A stretch of 64,000 bases of DNA from [Clostridium] polysaccharolyticum (GTDB taxonomy: Bacteria > Bacillota > Clostridia > Lachnospirales > Lachnospiraceae). Positions within the stretch are counted from its first letter, which is position 1. Each line of letters starts with the position of its first letter. Made by a program: the position numbers and the translations under genes. Under the pieces are notes generated by a model that saw nothing but the letters and a program-made list of their open reading frames with translations, did no database searches and was not told the origin of the DNA. Below are positions 26,553 through 35,269 of the stretch, one piece after another. The stretch spans positions 1 to 64,000 of the forward strand of contig NZ_FOHN01000010.1 of the NCBI RefSeq assembly GCF_900111595.1. Direction: 5' to 3'.

Positions 26553-28271
26553 ATGAAAGAAAAATTAAATGAAGTCTGGAGGACGGTATGGTGCATTTAT
26601 GGAATTATGCTTGTACTAACTTTGATACTTCTGATTATTGCAAATAGAAAATATAAAATGGAAAGTCCAGTGGAACAGCAATACAAGGAAACCTTTTCTT
26701 TTATGGATGGCTGGGTAGATGAAAGAGGAAATCGGGCAAATTTGGAAAATCTGTATCAAAAGGGAAGAAGAAAAGAAAAGAAAGAATATTCCGTATATCA
26801 TCGTATTCCTAATCAGATAAAAGAGGGATATACATTAAATATAACTGCTAAAAATATTTTATATCATTTTTATGTAGATGATGTATTGCTAGAGGATGTA
26901 TATAGTCCCAAAACTCAGGAAGTGGAGAATTCTTTTGGAAGGAAATACAGTATAATTCCCATAGAAAAGTACATGGGAGGAAAGACCTTAGAAATGAGGT
27001 TTGAACTTGTTTATGCTGGTAAAAGTGCTACTTTTTTAGATATGTCTCTTGGCCTGCCACAAGGCTATTGGCTTCATTTTGCAAAAGAAAAGACGCTATC
27101 TGTTTTAACATGCATGCTGTTTCTTTTTGTCAGTGTGCTGCTTATCATAGTAGATATCCCCATTAATATCATGAATAAAAAAAATCATGAATTGCTTGCA
27201 CTTGGCCTGCTTTCTTTGGCTGTGGGACTGTGGGGACTTATGTCAACACATGTTGTGGAGCTTTTTTCAGGAGATGGAAGGACAACGCAAATAGCAGAGA
27301 GCTTATTTTTAAGCTTGATTGTCTTGCCATTATTCTTTTACATCCGTTATTCCATGGGATTTATACATTACAAAGAATTGAAAGTCTATACCCTGCTTTC
27401 TTTTACAGAATTTTTAAGTGTCTGGATTCTTGAGATAACAGATGTCGCAGATGTGCAGAAAACATTAATATGTACCCATATAATGCTGGCACTAGGTGTA
27501 CTTATATTAATTTCATTAGTCTTTCGTAAAAATAACACCTATCAGGAAAGAAAAGGTTCGGATTTTTATCATGTATTTCGTTGTCTGGGACTTATTTCGC
27601 TACTGGCAGGAACGGTAATAGATATTTTTCGGTATTATCTAAGTAATGTTGCGGATGATACCATTTATGTGAGGCTTGGACTGCTTCTGTTTATTATATG
27701 TTTTGGAGTGGCGAGTCTGGAAAAGATCATTCATGCAGTAAGAATAGGAGCAAAAGCGGAATTTATAAGCCAGCTTGCATATCAAGATGGCTTGACCAAT
27801 CTCTCAAACCGGACTGCATTTAAAGAACGGATGGATTCTATTCAGTTAGATCAGGAAAATGCGGCAATTCTTATGTTTGATGTTAATAATTTGAAAGTAG
27901 TAAATGATACGCTGGGTCACCAGTACGGTGATGAAATGCTTGTGAAAAGTTCCAGGATTATCTTAAACGCTTTTGAGGAAATTGGAGGAGAGTGTTATCG
28001 TATCGGAGGAGATGAGTTTGTTGTTATTCTTGCAAAGGAAGATTTATATGAGACATTAACTTCTGGTTTAAAACGCTTTAAGGATAATGTCAAACAGTAT
28101 AATGCCAAAGAGCAGTTAAAATATCAAATCCGCATTGCTTATGGCTATGCTACATCTTTAGAAGAACCATGTACCATGAAACAGATGTATGAAACGGCGG
28201 ACCGCAGAATGTATGAATGTAAAAAACGGATGAAAGCGTCTATGCCAGAGGATAATATAATTCATCGCTGA
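26553..28271 (+). CDS. Membrane diguanylate cyclase (7TM sensor plus GGDEF)
   Basis: 572 residues. An N-terminal helix (about 10-30) and an outside beta-domain (about 50-180, like 7TMR-DISM extracellular domains) precede about seven membrane helices (190-390). A cytoplasmic GGDEF domain follows (about 405-565) with LAYQDGLTNLSNRTAF, FDVNNLKVVND and the intact active site RIGGDEF. No RxxD inhibitory site lies in front of GGDEF, so product feedback is not expected. It makes c-di-GMP, the substrate of the EAL protein encoded just upstream, and the two are probably co-transcribed. Confidence 0.9.
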   Translation: MKEKLNEVWRTVWCIYGIMLVLTLILLIIANRKYKMESPVEQQYKETFSFMDGWVDERGNRANLENLYQKGRRKEKKEYSVYHRIPNQIKEGYTLNITAKNILYHFYVDDVLLEDVYSPKTQEVENSFGRKYSIIPIEKYMGGKTLEMRFELVYAGKSATFLDMSLGLPQGYWLHFAKEKTLSVLTCMLFLFVSVLLIIVDIPINIMNKKNHELLALGLLSLAVGLWGLMSTHVVELFSGDGRTTQIAESLFLSLIVLPLFFYIRYSMGFIHYKELKVYTLLSFTEFLSVWILEITDVADVQKTLICTHIMLALGVLILISLVFRKNNTYQERKGSDFYHVFRCLGLISLLAGTVIDIFRYYLSNVADDTIYVRLGLLLFIICFGVASLEKIIHAVRIGAKAEFISQLAYQDGLTNLSNRTAFKERMDSIQLDQENAAILMFDVNNLKVVNDTLGHQYGDEMLVKSSRIILNAFEEIGGECYRIGGDEFVVILAKEDLYETLTSGLKRFKDNVKQYNAKEQLKYQIRIAYGYATSLEEPCTMKQMYETADRRMYECKKRMKASMPEDNIIHR

Positions 28272-28274
28272 AAA

Positions 28275-28305
28275 AAATCCAGCCGGAATTCTGGCTGGAT
28301 TTTTT
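28275..28305. terminator. Bidirectional terminator after the GGDEF gene
   Basis: AAATCCAGCC (28275-28284) pairs with GGCTGGATTT (28293-28302), followed by T-run; A7 on the left also gives a T-run for the minus-strand guanine deaminase gene. Confidence 0.85.
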
Positions 28306-28308
28306 GGG

Positions 28309-29493
28309 TTAGAATATAAATTTTCCATTTATATATTTATGGATTATCTTAATTTCATCAGTTAAATACATAGCACGTTCCATTCGTTCTTCTAAATTCA
28401 TTTTACGGGGTGAGCGGATGTGGCTATCATCAAGGATAACTGCATCAAAAGCATATCCTTTTAAAAATGTGCCAGCTTTTCCGAAGAAACTTCCTCCTCC
28501 CAGTGTGGCAAGATAAAATACTTCAGAAAAAGCAAGTGGCTTTTTTGACTGATCAACAAGGCGGTAATAAATTTTAGAAGCCTGTATTGCCATTGCCATG
28601 GATTTTAGCAGATTTAAGGAAGAACCAGCCGCTATGTCCGAACCAAGTCCTACGTGCATGTCCTCTTCTAAATATTTTCTAACTGGTGCAATTCCAGAGG
28701 CAAGATTAATATTGGATTCAGGACAGTGGGCTATATATACACCACTTCGTTTCATCAGTTCTATTTCCTCCTTATTACTATAAACACAATGTGCCATGAT
28801 AGTAGGAACTTCGTTTCCAAATAAACCGAACTGGCGGTAGGCATCCCCGTAGCAGCTTGAAGAGGGAACCAGCTCTTTTACAAATGCAATTTCATTTATA
28901 TTTTCGGACAAATGAGACTGTACTGGCAGATGATACCGTTTTTCCAGTTTCTTGATTTTCCTCATCAGTTCGTCGGAACAGGATGGAATAAAGCGTGGTG
29001 TCAGAATTGGTTTTGTGTTGGAATAAGCTTGCAAGGAGTGTAAAATCCATTTTTCTGTATCAGCATAAGAAGTATCGGAATCTTTTTCCTGTAGGGCAGG
29101 TGTTCCATTGCGATCCATATTCACCTTTCCTACATAAGTATGTAAACCGCTTTTTTCCAGAAGGTCCATTAAAAGCAGCGTTGCTTCTGTATGGAGTGTT
29201 GCAAATATGCAGGCTCTTGTAGTGGTGCTATTTCTCAGATCGGAAACAAAAATCTCATAGGCTTTTTTTGCGTAAGCAAGATCCTCAAATCTGCTTTCTT
29301 CTGGAAATGTATTGGCATTCAGCCAGTCCAATAATTCTAAATCCATGCCAAGTCCGCGAAAAGCATATTGTGGTCCATGAACATGAAGATCTGTCATGCC
29401 AGGAATAATTAATTTTATCACTTCCTTTGTTGTAAAAGGCAAATTATAAGAGGAATATAGCAAATTGAGGAAAAAAACTATAATAAATAACAA
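28309..29493 (-). CDS. guaD: Guanine deaminase, N-terminally short
   Basis: The amidohydrolase barrel is complete: IIPGMTDLHVHGPQYAFRG with the metal-binding HxH, TTTRACIFATLHTEAT, VGKVNMDRN, the His in QSHLSEN, MAHCVYS, and the Asp in VGLGSDIAAG. It would convert guanine to xanthine and ammonia. Guanine deaminases usually carry about 50-60 residues of beta-domain before LIIPGM. Here only about 28 odd hydrophobic residues precede it, from a TTG at 29493 with no ribosome site; a GTG at 29421 is another choice. No missing N-terminus is found in other frames up to the divergent por promoter. The gene may be 5'-truncated and inactive. Confidence 0.75.
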   Translation of the reverse strand: MLFIIVFFLNLLYSSYNLPFTTKEVIKLIIPGMTDLHVHGPQYAFRGLGMDLELLDWLNANTFPEESRFEDLAYAKKAYEIFVSDLRNSTTTRACIFATLHTEATLLLMDLLEKSGLHTYVGKVNMDRNGTPALQEKDSDTSYADTEKWILHSLQAYSNTKPILTPRFIPSCSDELMRKIKKLEKRYHLPVQSHLSENINEIAFVKELVPSSSCYGDAYRQFGLFGNEVPTIMAHCVYSNKEEIELMKRSGVYIAHCPESNINLASGIAPVRKYLEEDMHVGLGSDIAAGSSLNLLKSMAMAIQASKIYYRLVDQSKKPLAFSEVFYLATLGGGSFFGKAGTFLKGYAFDAVILDDSHIRSPRKMNLEERMERAMYLTDEIKIIHKYINGKFIF

Positions 29494-29565
29494 TTTTTTC
29501 TTCCGATCGGCATACGGTGTTCAATTCTGTTCACTTTTATGATGAAAACATTTCACATTTTCACT

Positions 29566-29593
29566 TTACATTTTCTTTAAAGAGATTATAATA
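29566..29593 (+). promoter_or_regulatory. Promoter of the 2-oxoacid:ferredoxin oxidoreductase operon
   Basis: TTTACA (29566-29571), 16-bp spacer, TATAAT (29588-29593). It lies in the 161-bp gap between the divergent guaD and the first subunit gene. Confidence 0.6.
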
Positions 29594-29654
29594 ATATTTA
29601 GATGAAAAATAGTAATGTTAAAAATGAATCTAATTCATAAAGGAGAGATAAATC

Positions 29655-30257
29655 GTGAGTAGTAAAAGCTTAGAAATCAGGTGGCATGGAAGAGGCGGCC
29701 AGGGAGCAAAAACAGCAGCTCTTTTATTAGCAGATGTAGCATTCAAAACGGGTGCATATGTACAGGGATTTCCTGAATATGGTCCAGAACGTATGGGAGC
29801 ACCAATTACAGCTTACAATCGGATTAGCAGAGACGAAATTCGCGTACACTCCAATATTTATACACCAGACTTAGTTGTTGTAGTGGATGAAACTTTATTG
29901 CATACAGTAGACGTAACAGCGGGATTAAAAAAGGAAGGTGCAGTTATTGTAAATACTCCAAAGAGTGCAGACGAGATTCTTCCGTTGTTAAATGGATATA
30001 AGGGGCGTGTATTTACCGTAGATGCAAGAAAAATTTCAATAAGTGCTCTTGGAAAATACTTCCCGAACTCTCCAATGCTGGCTGCAGCAGTTGCAGTAAG
30101 CGAAGTAATGGAGAAGGACGATTTCATTACAGAAATGCGTGCTAGTTACCAGCATAAATTTGCTAAGAAACCAGAAGTAATTGATGGAAACATGAAAGCA
30201 CTGGCTATGACATTTGAAGCTTTAGAGCCAGCTATGGAGGTTGAAAAATCAGCTTAA
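29655..30257 (+). CDS. porC: 2-oxoacid:ferredoxin oxidoreductase, gamma subunit
   Basis: 200 residues from a GTG start with AGGAGAG upstream. It is the pyruvate/ketoisovalerate oxidoreductase catalytic (domain III) subunit, shown by IRWHGRGGQGAKTAALLLADVAF, the GFPEYGPERMGAP segment and VVVVDETLL. It is the first gene of a gamma-delta-alpha-beta operon. The four-subunit enzyme decarboxylates a 2-oxoacid to an acyl-CoA and reduces ferredoxin. Whether it prefers pyruvate or branched-chain oxoacids cannot be told from this subunit. Confidence 0.92.
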   Translation: MSSKSLEIRWHGRGGQGAKTAALLLADVAFKTGAYVQGFPEYGPERMGAPITAYNRISRDEIRVHSNIYTPDLVVVVDETLLHTVDVTAGLKKEGAVIVNTPKSADEILPLLNGYKGRVFTVDARKISISALGKYFPNSPMLAAAVAVSEVMEKDDFITEMRASYQHKFAKKPEVIDGNMKALAMTFEALEPAMEVEKSA

Positions 30258-30301
30258 TATGTTTGATAGAATTAAAAAATAAATGGTAAGAGAGAGAGAC
30301 T

Positions 30302-30604
30302 ATGAGAACAGACGTACATAAAATTAATGAACACACTTCACATCAGGATTTAACAGAAGGTCTTATGATGTTTGCAGGAGGAACTGCAAAAGAGTTCTGC
30401 ACAGGCGAGTGGAGAACCAATACACCAGTATTTCACGAAGATTTATGTAAGCAGTGCTTGCTTTGTGCTCCTGTCTGTCCGGACGGAAGCATTCCAGTAA
30501 AAGATTCCAGACGGCTGGATTTTGACTATGATCACTGTAAAGGCTGTGGCATATGTGCCAAGGTCTGCCCTTTTCAGGCGATTGAAATGAAGGAGGGCAG
30601 ATAA
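30302..30604 (+). CDS. porD: 2-oxoacid:ferredoxin oxidoreductase, delta (2x4Fe-4S) subunit
   Basis: 100 residues. Two CxxCxxCxxxC clusters are visible: CKQCLLCAPVCPDG and CKGCGICAKVCPFQA, each binding a 4Fe-4S centre that passes electrons from the TPP site to ferredoxin. GAGAG precedes the ATG. It ends 2 bp before the alpha subunit start, with the GGAGG for that gene inside its end. Confidence 0.93.
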   Translation: MRTDVHKINEHTSHQDLTEGLMMFAGGTAKEFCTGEWRTNTPVFHEDLCKQCLLCAPVCPDGSIPVKDSRRLDFDYDHCKGCGICAKVCPFQAIEMKEGR

Positions 30605-30606
30605 TC

Positions 30607-31788
30607 ATGGCAAAAAAAGAACGTATGTCAGGAAATGAAGCTGTTTCCTATGCAATTAAACAGGTAAATCCCGATGTTATGCCAGCATTTCCTATTACTC
30701 CATCAACTGAGATTCCACAGATAGTATCCACGTATATTGCTAATGGTGAGATGGACACCGAATTTATTCCAGTAGAAAGTGAACATTCTTCTATGAGTGC
30801 AACGATTGGAGCGCAAGCTGCCGGAGCAAGAAGCCTGACAGCTACAAGTTCGGCTGGGCTTGCCCTTATGTGGGAAGAACTTCTTCTTGCTGCAAGCAAT
30901 CGTATGCCATGTGCATTGGCATTGGTAAACCGTACCTTATCTGGACCTATCAATATCAACTGTGACCATTCTGACGGTATGGGAGCAAGAGATACTGGAT
31001 GGATTCAGATTTATGCAGAAAGCAATCAGGAAGTATACGATAATTTTATTCAGGCATATCCGATTGCAGAAGATCCTAGGGTTCATTTGCCTATTATGAT
31101 CTGCCAGGATGGTTTTATTACCAGTCATGCTGTAATGAATATTGAATTGTTGGAAGATAAAGACGTTAAAGATTTTGTTGGCGAATACCAGCCAGAAGAA
31201 TTTTTGTTAAATCCAGGAAAACCAGTTGCTGTTGGTCCTTATTCCGTATCGAATTATGCAATGGAAGCCAAAAAGAATCAGGAAATTGCATTAAAGAATT
31301 CTAAAGAAGTCATTTTAGAAGTGGCCAGAAAATTTGAAGCCCTTTCTGGAAGAAGTTATGGATTATTTGAAGAATATAGAACAGAAGATGCGGATTACAT
31401 TATGCTGATTATGGGATCGGCAGCAGGAACTGCTAAGCAGGCGGTAGATGATCTGCGTGCAAGGGGCATGAGGGCAGGTGTCATTAAACTTAGGGTATTT
31501 CGTCCTTTCCCAGCTGACGAACTGGCCCATGCACTGAGAAACTGTAAGGCAGTTGCAATTATGGATCGTACCGAAAGCTATAATGGAAACGGTGGACCAC
31601 TTGGAAGTGAAGTAACTGCAGGATTATACCGCAATCGGGTGATGATAACTGCAGTAAATTATATTTACGGATTAGCAGGAAGAGATTTTACCGTAGAAGA
31701 TGTATATAGCATTCTGGAAGAACTAGAGGATGCTGAATTAAATGGAAAAGTGGTAGAGCAGTATCAGTATGTTGGACTTAGAAAGTAA
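30607..31788 (+). CDS. porA: 2-oxoacid:ferredoxin oxidoreductase, alpha subunit
   Basis: 393 residues covering domains I and II of the enzyme. Visible features are MSGNEAVSYAIKQV, PITPSTEIPQIV, EHSSMSATIGAQAAGAR and TATSSAGLALMWEELL, then the transketolase C-like half with FRPFPADELAHAL and DRTESYNGNGGPLGSEV. It binds CoA and helps hold TPP with the beta subunit. Tightly spaced within the operon. Confidence 0.93.
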   Translation: MAKKERMSGNEAVSYAIKQVNPDVMPAFPITPSTEIPQIVSTYIANGEMDTEFIPVESEHSSMSATIGAQAAGARSLTATSSAGLALMWEELLLAASNRMPCALALVNRTLSGPININCDHSDGMGARDTGWIQIYAESNQEVYDNFIQAYPIAEDPRVHLPIMICQDGFITSHAVMNIELLEDKDVKDFVGEYQPEEFLLNPGKPVAVGPYSVSNYAMEAKKNQEIALKNSKEVILEVARKFEALSGRSYGLFEEYRTEDADYIMLIMGSAAGTAKQAVDDLRARGMRAGVIKLRVFRPFPADELAHALRNCKAVAIMDRTESYNGNGGPLGSEVTAGLYRNRVMITAVNYIYGLAGRDFTVEDVYSILEELEDAELNGKVVEQYQYVGLRK

Positions 31789-31824
31789 ATTGCAACGATA
31801 TTATCGCAGGATTGGAGATTACAT

Positions 31825-32766
31825 ATGAGCAACTATAGTTTAAAAGAGGTTATGAATAAACCAGAACGATTGTCACCTGGACATCGTATGTGTGCTGGAT
31901 GTGGTGCAACAATTGGTGTGCGTGCCGTACTTCGTGCACTTCATGAAGGAGATCAGGCTGTGATTGGTAATGCAACAGGCTGTCTTGAAGTTTCTTCCTT
32001 TATGTATCCTTATACTGCCTGGGAAGACAGTTATATTCACAACGCATTTGAAAATGCAGGAGCTACTTTAAGTGGTGTGGAAACTGCTTATCGGGCTTTG
32101 AAAAAACGTGGCAGAATTCCTAAGGATGTTACGTATAAATTTATTACATTCGGTGGTGACGGTGGCACTTATGATATTGGTTTTCAGTCTTTATCCGGTG
32201 CAATGGAGCGTGGCCATGACATGGTTTATGTCTGCTATGACAATGGTGCTTACATGAATACAGGCATTCAGCGGTCTTCTGCAACACCAATGTATGCCGA
32301 TACCACTACAACACCAGTTGGGAAGCAGTCCAATGGCAAAATGCAGAACCGTAAAGATCTTGCAAGTATCATTGCAGACCATGATGTGCCTTATGTGGCA
32401 CAGACAACATTTACAAGCAACTTTAAAGACTTGCATGAAAAAGCAGAAAAAGCCATTTATACAGAAGGTGCCTGCTTTTTGAATATTATGACTCCATGTC
32501 CTAGAGGATGGAGATATGAAACTTCTGAAATTATGAAGATTTGTAAATTGGCAGTAGAAACTTGCTACTGGCCAATGTTTGAAGTAGATCATGGAAAATG
32601 GCATCTGACCTATGAGCCAAAGAAGAAACTTCCTATTGAAGATTTCTTGAAAGAACAGGGACGTTTCAAACATCTGTTTAAGAAGGGAAATGAGGATCTG
32701 CTTGTTCAGTTCCAGGCAGAAGTTGACCACCGTTGGGAAGATCTGCAGTATAAATGTGCAAGATAG
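31825..32766 (+). CDS. porB: 2-oxoacid:ferredoxin oxidoreductase, beta (TPP) subunit
   Basis: 313 residues. The TPP-binding core is GGDGGTYDIGFQSLSGAMER followed by CYDNGAYMNTGIQRSS. N-terminal Cys in CAGCGATIGVRAVL and later Cys residues bind the proximal iron-sulphur cluster. It completes the four-subunit complex with the three genes upstream; a terminator follows at 32774. The window also encodes a single-chain PFOR (59054), so this enzyme may serve another 2-oxoacid or another growth state. Confidence 0.93.
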   Translation: MSNYSLKEVMNKPERLSPGHRMCAGCGATIGVRAVLRALHEGDQAVIGNATGCLEVSSFMYPYTAWEDSYIHNAFENAGATLSGVETAYRALKKRGRIPKDVTYKFITFGGDGGTYDIGFQSLSGAMERGHDMVYVCYDNGAYMNTGIQRSSATPMYADTTTTPVGKQSNGKMQNRKDLASIIADHDVPYVAQTTFTSNFKDLHEKAEKAIYTEGACFLNIMTPCPRGWRYETSEIMKICKLAVETCYWPMFEVDHGKWHLTYEPKKKLPIEDFLKEQGRFKHLFKKGNEDLLVQFQAEVDHRWEDLQYKCAR

Positions 32767-32773
32767 CAAAATT

Positions 32774-32808
32774 AAGCTGTGTACTATTAGGTTAGTATAC
32801 AGCTTTTA
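32774..32808 (+). terminator. Terminator of the por operon
   Basis: AAGCTGTGTACTA (32774-32786) pairs with TAGTATACAGCTT (32793-32805) with one G-T pair, then TTATT. Confidence 0.8.
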
Positions 32809-32885
32809 TTGATTTTAACGGAACAAAAGGATATAATTTCGATGTGGGACGAAATATAATATAAATAAGGAAAGGATTCGATTGC

Positions 32886-33764
32886 ATGACGTTACTTACC
32901 TATCAGGTTTTTAAAACGGTTGCTGAGATTGGAAGCTTTCACAAAGCAGCAGATATCCTTGGTTTGACACCATCTGCAATTAGCCATGCGATATCCTCCA
33001 TGGAAAGTGAATTGGGATTCTCTGTTGTGACAAGAAGCAAGGCAGGCATTACCCTGACCAATTATGGGGAGCATCTTTTGCCATATGTCAATGCAGTATT
33101 AAATAGTGATGAAAGTTTAAAGCAAGTAATAGATGAAATGAATGGTTTGAAGACAGGAAAGGTGAAAATTGGTGTATTTTCCAGTGTATGCACCAGCTGG
33201 CTTCCAGACATTCTCAAGTCATTTCGTGAATTATACGAAGGCATTCATATAGAAGTTTTTCAGGGAACCTATGATGATGTAGCTTACTGGATAAAAAATG
33301 GTGTTGTGGATCTTGGCTTTTTATCGGTATCCAGTGCAAAAGATATTCCCATTCAGCCTTTATACTGTGATCCTCTTATCTGCGTTCTGCCAAAAGGCAT
33401 GAAAAATTCTGGGAATCCAGATTTTGTGGATATTGAAGAAATGCGTGCCCATCAGTTCGTAACACAAAGGGAATGTACTGATGCAGATATTCAGAATTTC
33501 CTAAAGGAGAATAAACTTAGAATTCAGTCCAATTATCATGTGGTAGATGATTTATCTACAATACGTTTAGTAGAAAAAGGGTTTGGAATCTGTCTTATGC
33601 CAGAACTGGTTATGCAGGATATTCCTTATGAGGTTGACACATATCCGATTCAGCCAGCTGCCTGCCGAATTATCGGAATAGCCGCCATGAATCCTGATTT
33701 CATGGCTCCAGCAGTTCGAAGCATGTATAACTATATTTTAGAAAATTATAAAAATGTAAAATAA
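32886..33764 (+). CDS. LysR-family transcriptional regulator
   Basis: 292 residues. An N-terminal winged helix-turn-helix (MTLLTYQVFKTVAEIGSFHK, AADILGLTPSAISHAISSMES) is followed by a LysR substrate-binding domain (about 90-290). It is transcribed in the same direction as the por operon and lies just after its terminator; the gene after it is glycerate kinase. It may control either neighbour, but LysR regulators more often sit divergent from their targets, so the target is open. Confidence 0.9.
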   Translation: MTLLTYQVFKTVAEIGSFHKAADILGLTPSAISHAISSMESELGFSVVTRSKAGITLTNYGEHLLPYVNAVLNSDESLKQVIDEMNGLKTGKVKIGVFSSVCTSWLPDILKSFRELYEGIHIEVFQGTYDDVAYWIKNGVVDLGFLSVSSAKDIPIQPLYCDPLICVLPKGMKNSGNPDFVDIEEMRAHQFVTQRECTDADIQNFLKENKLRIQSNYHVVDDLSTIRLVEKGFGICLMPELVMQDIPYEVDTYPIQPAACRIIGIAAMNPDFMAPAVRSMYNYILENYKNVK

Positions 33765-33790
33765 AATTTATATTAAGACATAATCTTAAG

Positions 33791-33834
33791 AAAACTCCTT
33801 ATTAGTTGCAGTTTAAAACTGAGAGGAGTTTTTT
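33791..33834 (+). terminator. Terminator of the LysR gene
   Basis: AAAACTCC (33791-33798) pairs with GGAGTTTT (33825-33832), with an inner CAGTTT/AAACTG pairing, then T-run. Confidence 0.75.
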
Positions 33835-33866
33835 GCAATTCATAACATTTACATGGAGGAAATAAA

Positions 33867-35012
33867 ATGGAAATCGTTGTAGCAATGGACTCATTTAAAG
33901 GGAGTTTATCATCGGTAGAAGCTGGGAATGTAATTGCAAAAGGAATTGCCCGCATAGAACCAGATGTTCATGTTTGCGTACGTCCTCTTGCCGATGGAGG
34001 AGAAGGAACGGTGGAAGCCTTAGTGGAAGGAATGAAAGGCAAATTGGAAAAAGTAATGGTTACAGGACCACTTGGTGCAAAGGTGGAAGCACAATATGGT
34101 ATTTTGGAAGCCCAGAAGACAGCAATAGTGGAAATGTCCAGTGCCGCAGGGATTACCCTGATTACATCCGAGGAAAGAAATCCTCTTCATACTACTACAT
34201 TTGGTGTGGGAGAAATTATAAAAGATGCCATTCAAAAAGAATGCCGAAAATTTATTGTAGGAATAGGAGGAAGTGCGACCAATGATTGCGGAATTGGAAT
34301 GTTACAAGCTTTAGGTTATGAATTTTTAGATATTGATGGAAAACAAGTCGCCTATGGTGCAAAAGGAATCCGTGATATCGTTTCCATTGGATGTGCTCAT
34401 GTTCTTCCAGAATTAAAAGAATGCCATTTTGAAGTAGCATGCGATGTGACCAATCCTTTATGTGGACCACAAGGATGTAGTGCAGTCTATGGACCACAGA
34501 AGGGTGCTGACAAGAAAATGATTAAGGATATGGATCAGTGGCTTGACAGGTTTGCAAATCTGGTAAAAGAGACATTTTCAAAGGCTGATGCCAATGCACC
34601 AGGTACAGGAGCAGCTGGCGGTTTGGGATTTGCATTTCTGACATTTACAGATGCCATCCTGGAATCTGGAATTAAGATTGTTTTGAGAGAAACAGAACTA
34701 GAGGATTATGTTAAGAAGGCTGATATCGTAATTACTGGTGAAGGACGTATGGATGGACAGACAGCTATGGGGAAAGCTCCAGTTGGTGTTGCGAAACTGG
34801 CTAAGAAATATGACAAAACGGTTCTTGCATTTGCGGGGGGTGTAACGAAAGAAGCTGTGGAGTGCAATCACGAAGGAATTGATGCGTTTTTTCCAATTGT
34901 CCGAAGGGCTGTTACTTTAGAAGAAGCCATGGATCACCACAATACCTGTAACAATCTGATGGATACGGTTGAACAAGTATTCCGTTTGATAAAGTGTTAT
35001 AGAAAGCAGTAA
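33867..35012 (+). CDS. glxK: Glycerate kinase
   Basis: 381 residues, normal length for the GarK/GlxK family. Signatures are AMDSFKGSLSSVEAGNVIAKG, RPLADGGEGTVEAL, GGSATNDCGIGMLQALG, CDVTNPLCGPQG and ITGEGRMDGQTAMGKAP. It phosphorylates D-glycerate to 2- or 3-phosphoglycerate and feeds lower glycolysis. GGAGG lies 8 nt before the ATG. No other glyoxylate or galactarate genes are beside it. Confidence 0.94.
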   Translation: MEIVVAMDSFKGSLSSVEAGNVIAKGIARIEPDVHVCVRPLADGGEGTVEALVEGMKGKLEKVMVTGPLGAKVEAQYGILEAQKTAIVEMSSAAGITLITSEERNPLHTTTFGVGEIIKDAIQKECRKFIVGIGGSATNDCGIGMLQALGYEFLDIDGKQVAYGAKGIRDIVSIGCAHVLPELKECHFEVACDVTNPLCGPQGCSAVYGPQKGADKKMIKDMDQWLDRFANLVKETFSKADANAPGTGAAGGLGFAFLTFTDAILESGIKIVLRETELEDYVKKADIVITGEGRMDGQTAMGKAPVGVAKLAKKYDKTVLAFAGGVTKEAVECNHEGIDAFFPIVRRAVTLEEAMDHHNTCNNLMDTVEQVFRLIKCYRKQ

Positions 35013-35269
35013 AATGAGAGGTATGAAAGGTTAGTGTCAAAATGTAAATCAGAAAAATAGCAGAAAATTCAAAAGGAAGCTATGTGGATTATGACTACTT
35101 TTGGATTTTCTATGAAAATAGTTGAAATTACAATTAGATAATGTTAAAGTTAAGTCAAGTAGTAATAGCTTTGTAAATGTTATTTATTTTGCATACAATG
35201 TCTGGTACTAGTTGCTTGTGCTATGGCATTTACACCAATGCTAAAAATAATGAATAAGGAGCTGAACCA

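Noticed and set aside
32191-32769. 192-codon minus-strand frame opposite the beta subunit of the oxidoreductase
   Set aside because: Cys/His/Phe-rich antisense translation of a conserved gene with clear TPP motifs on the other strand.
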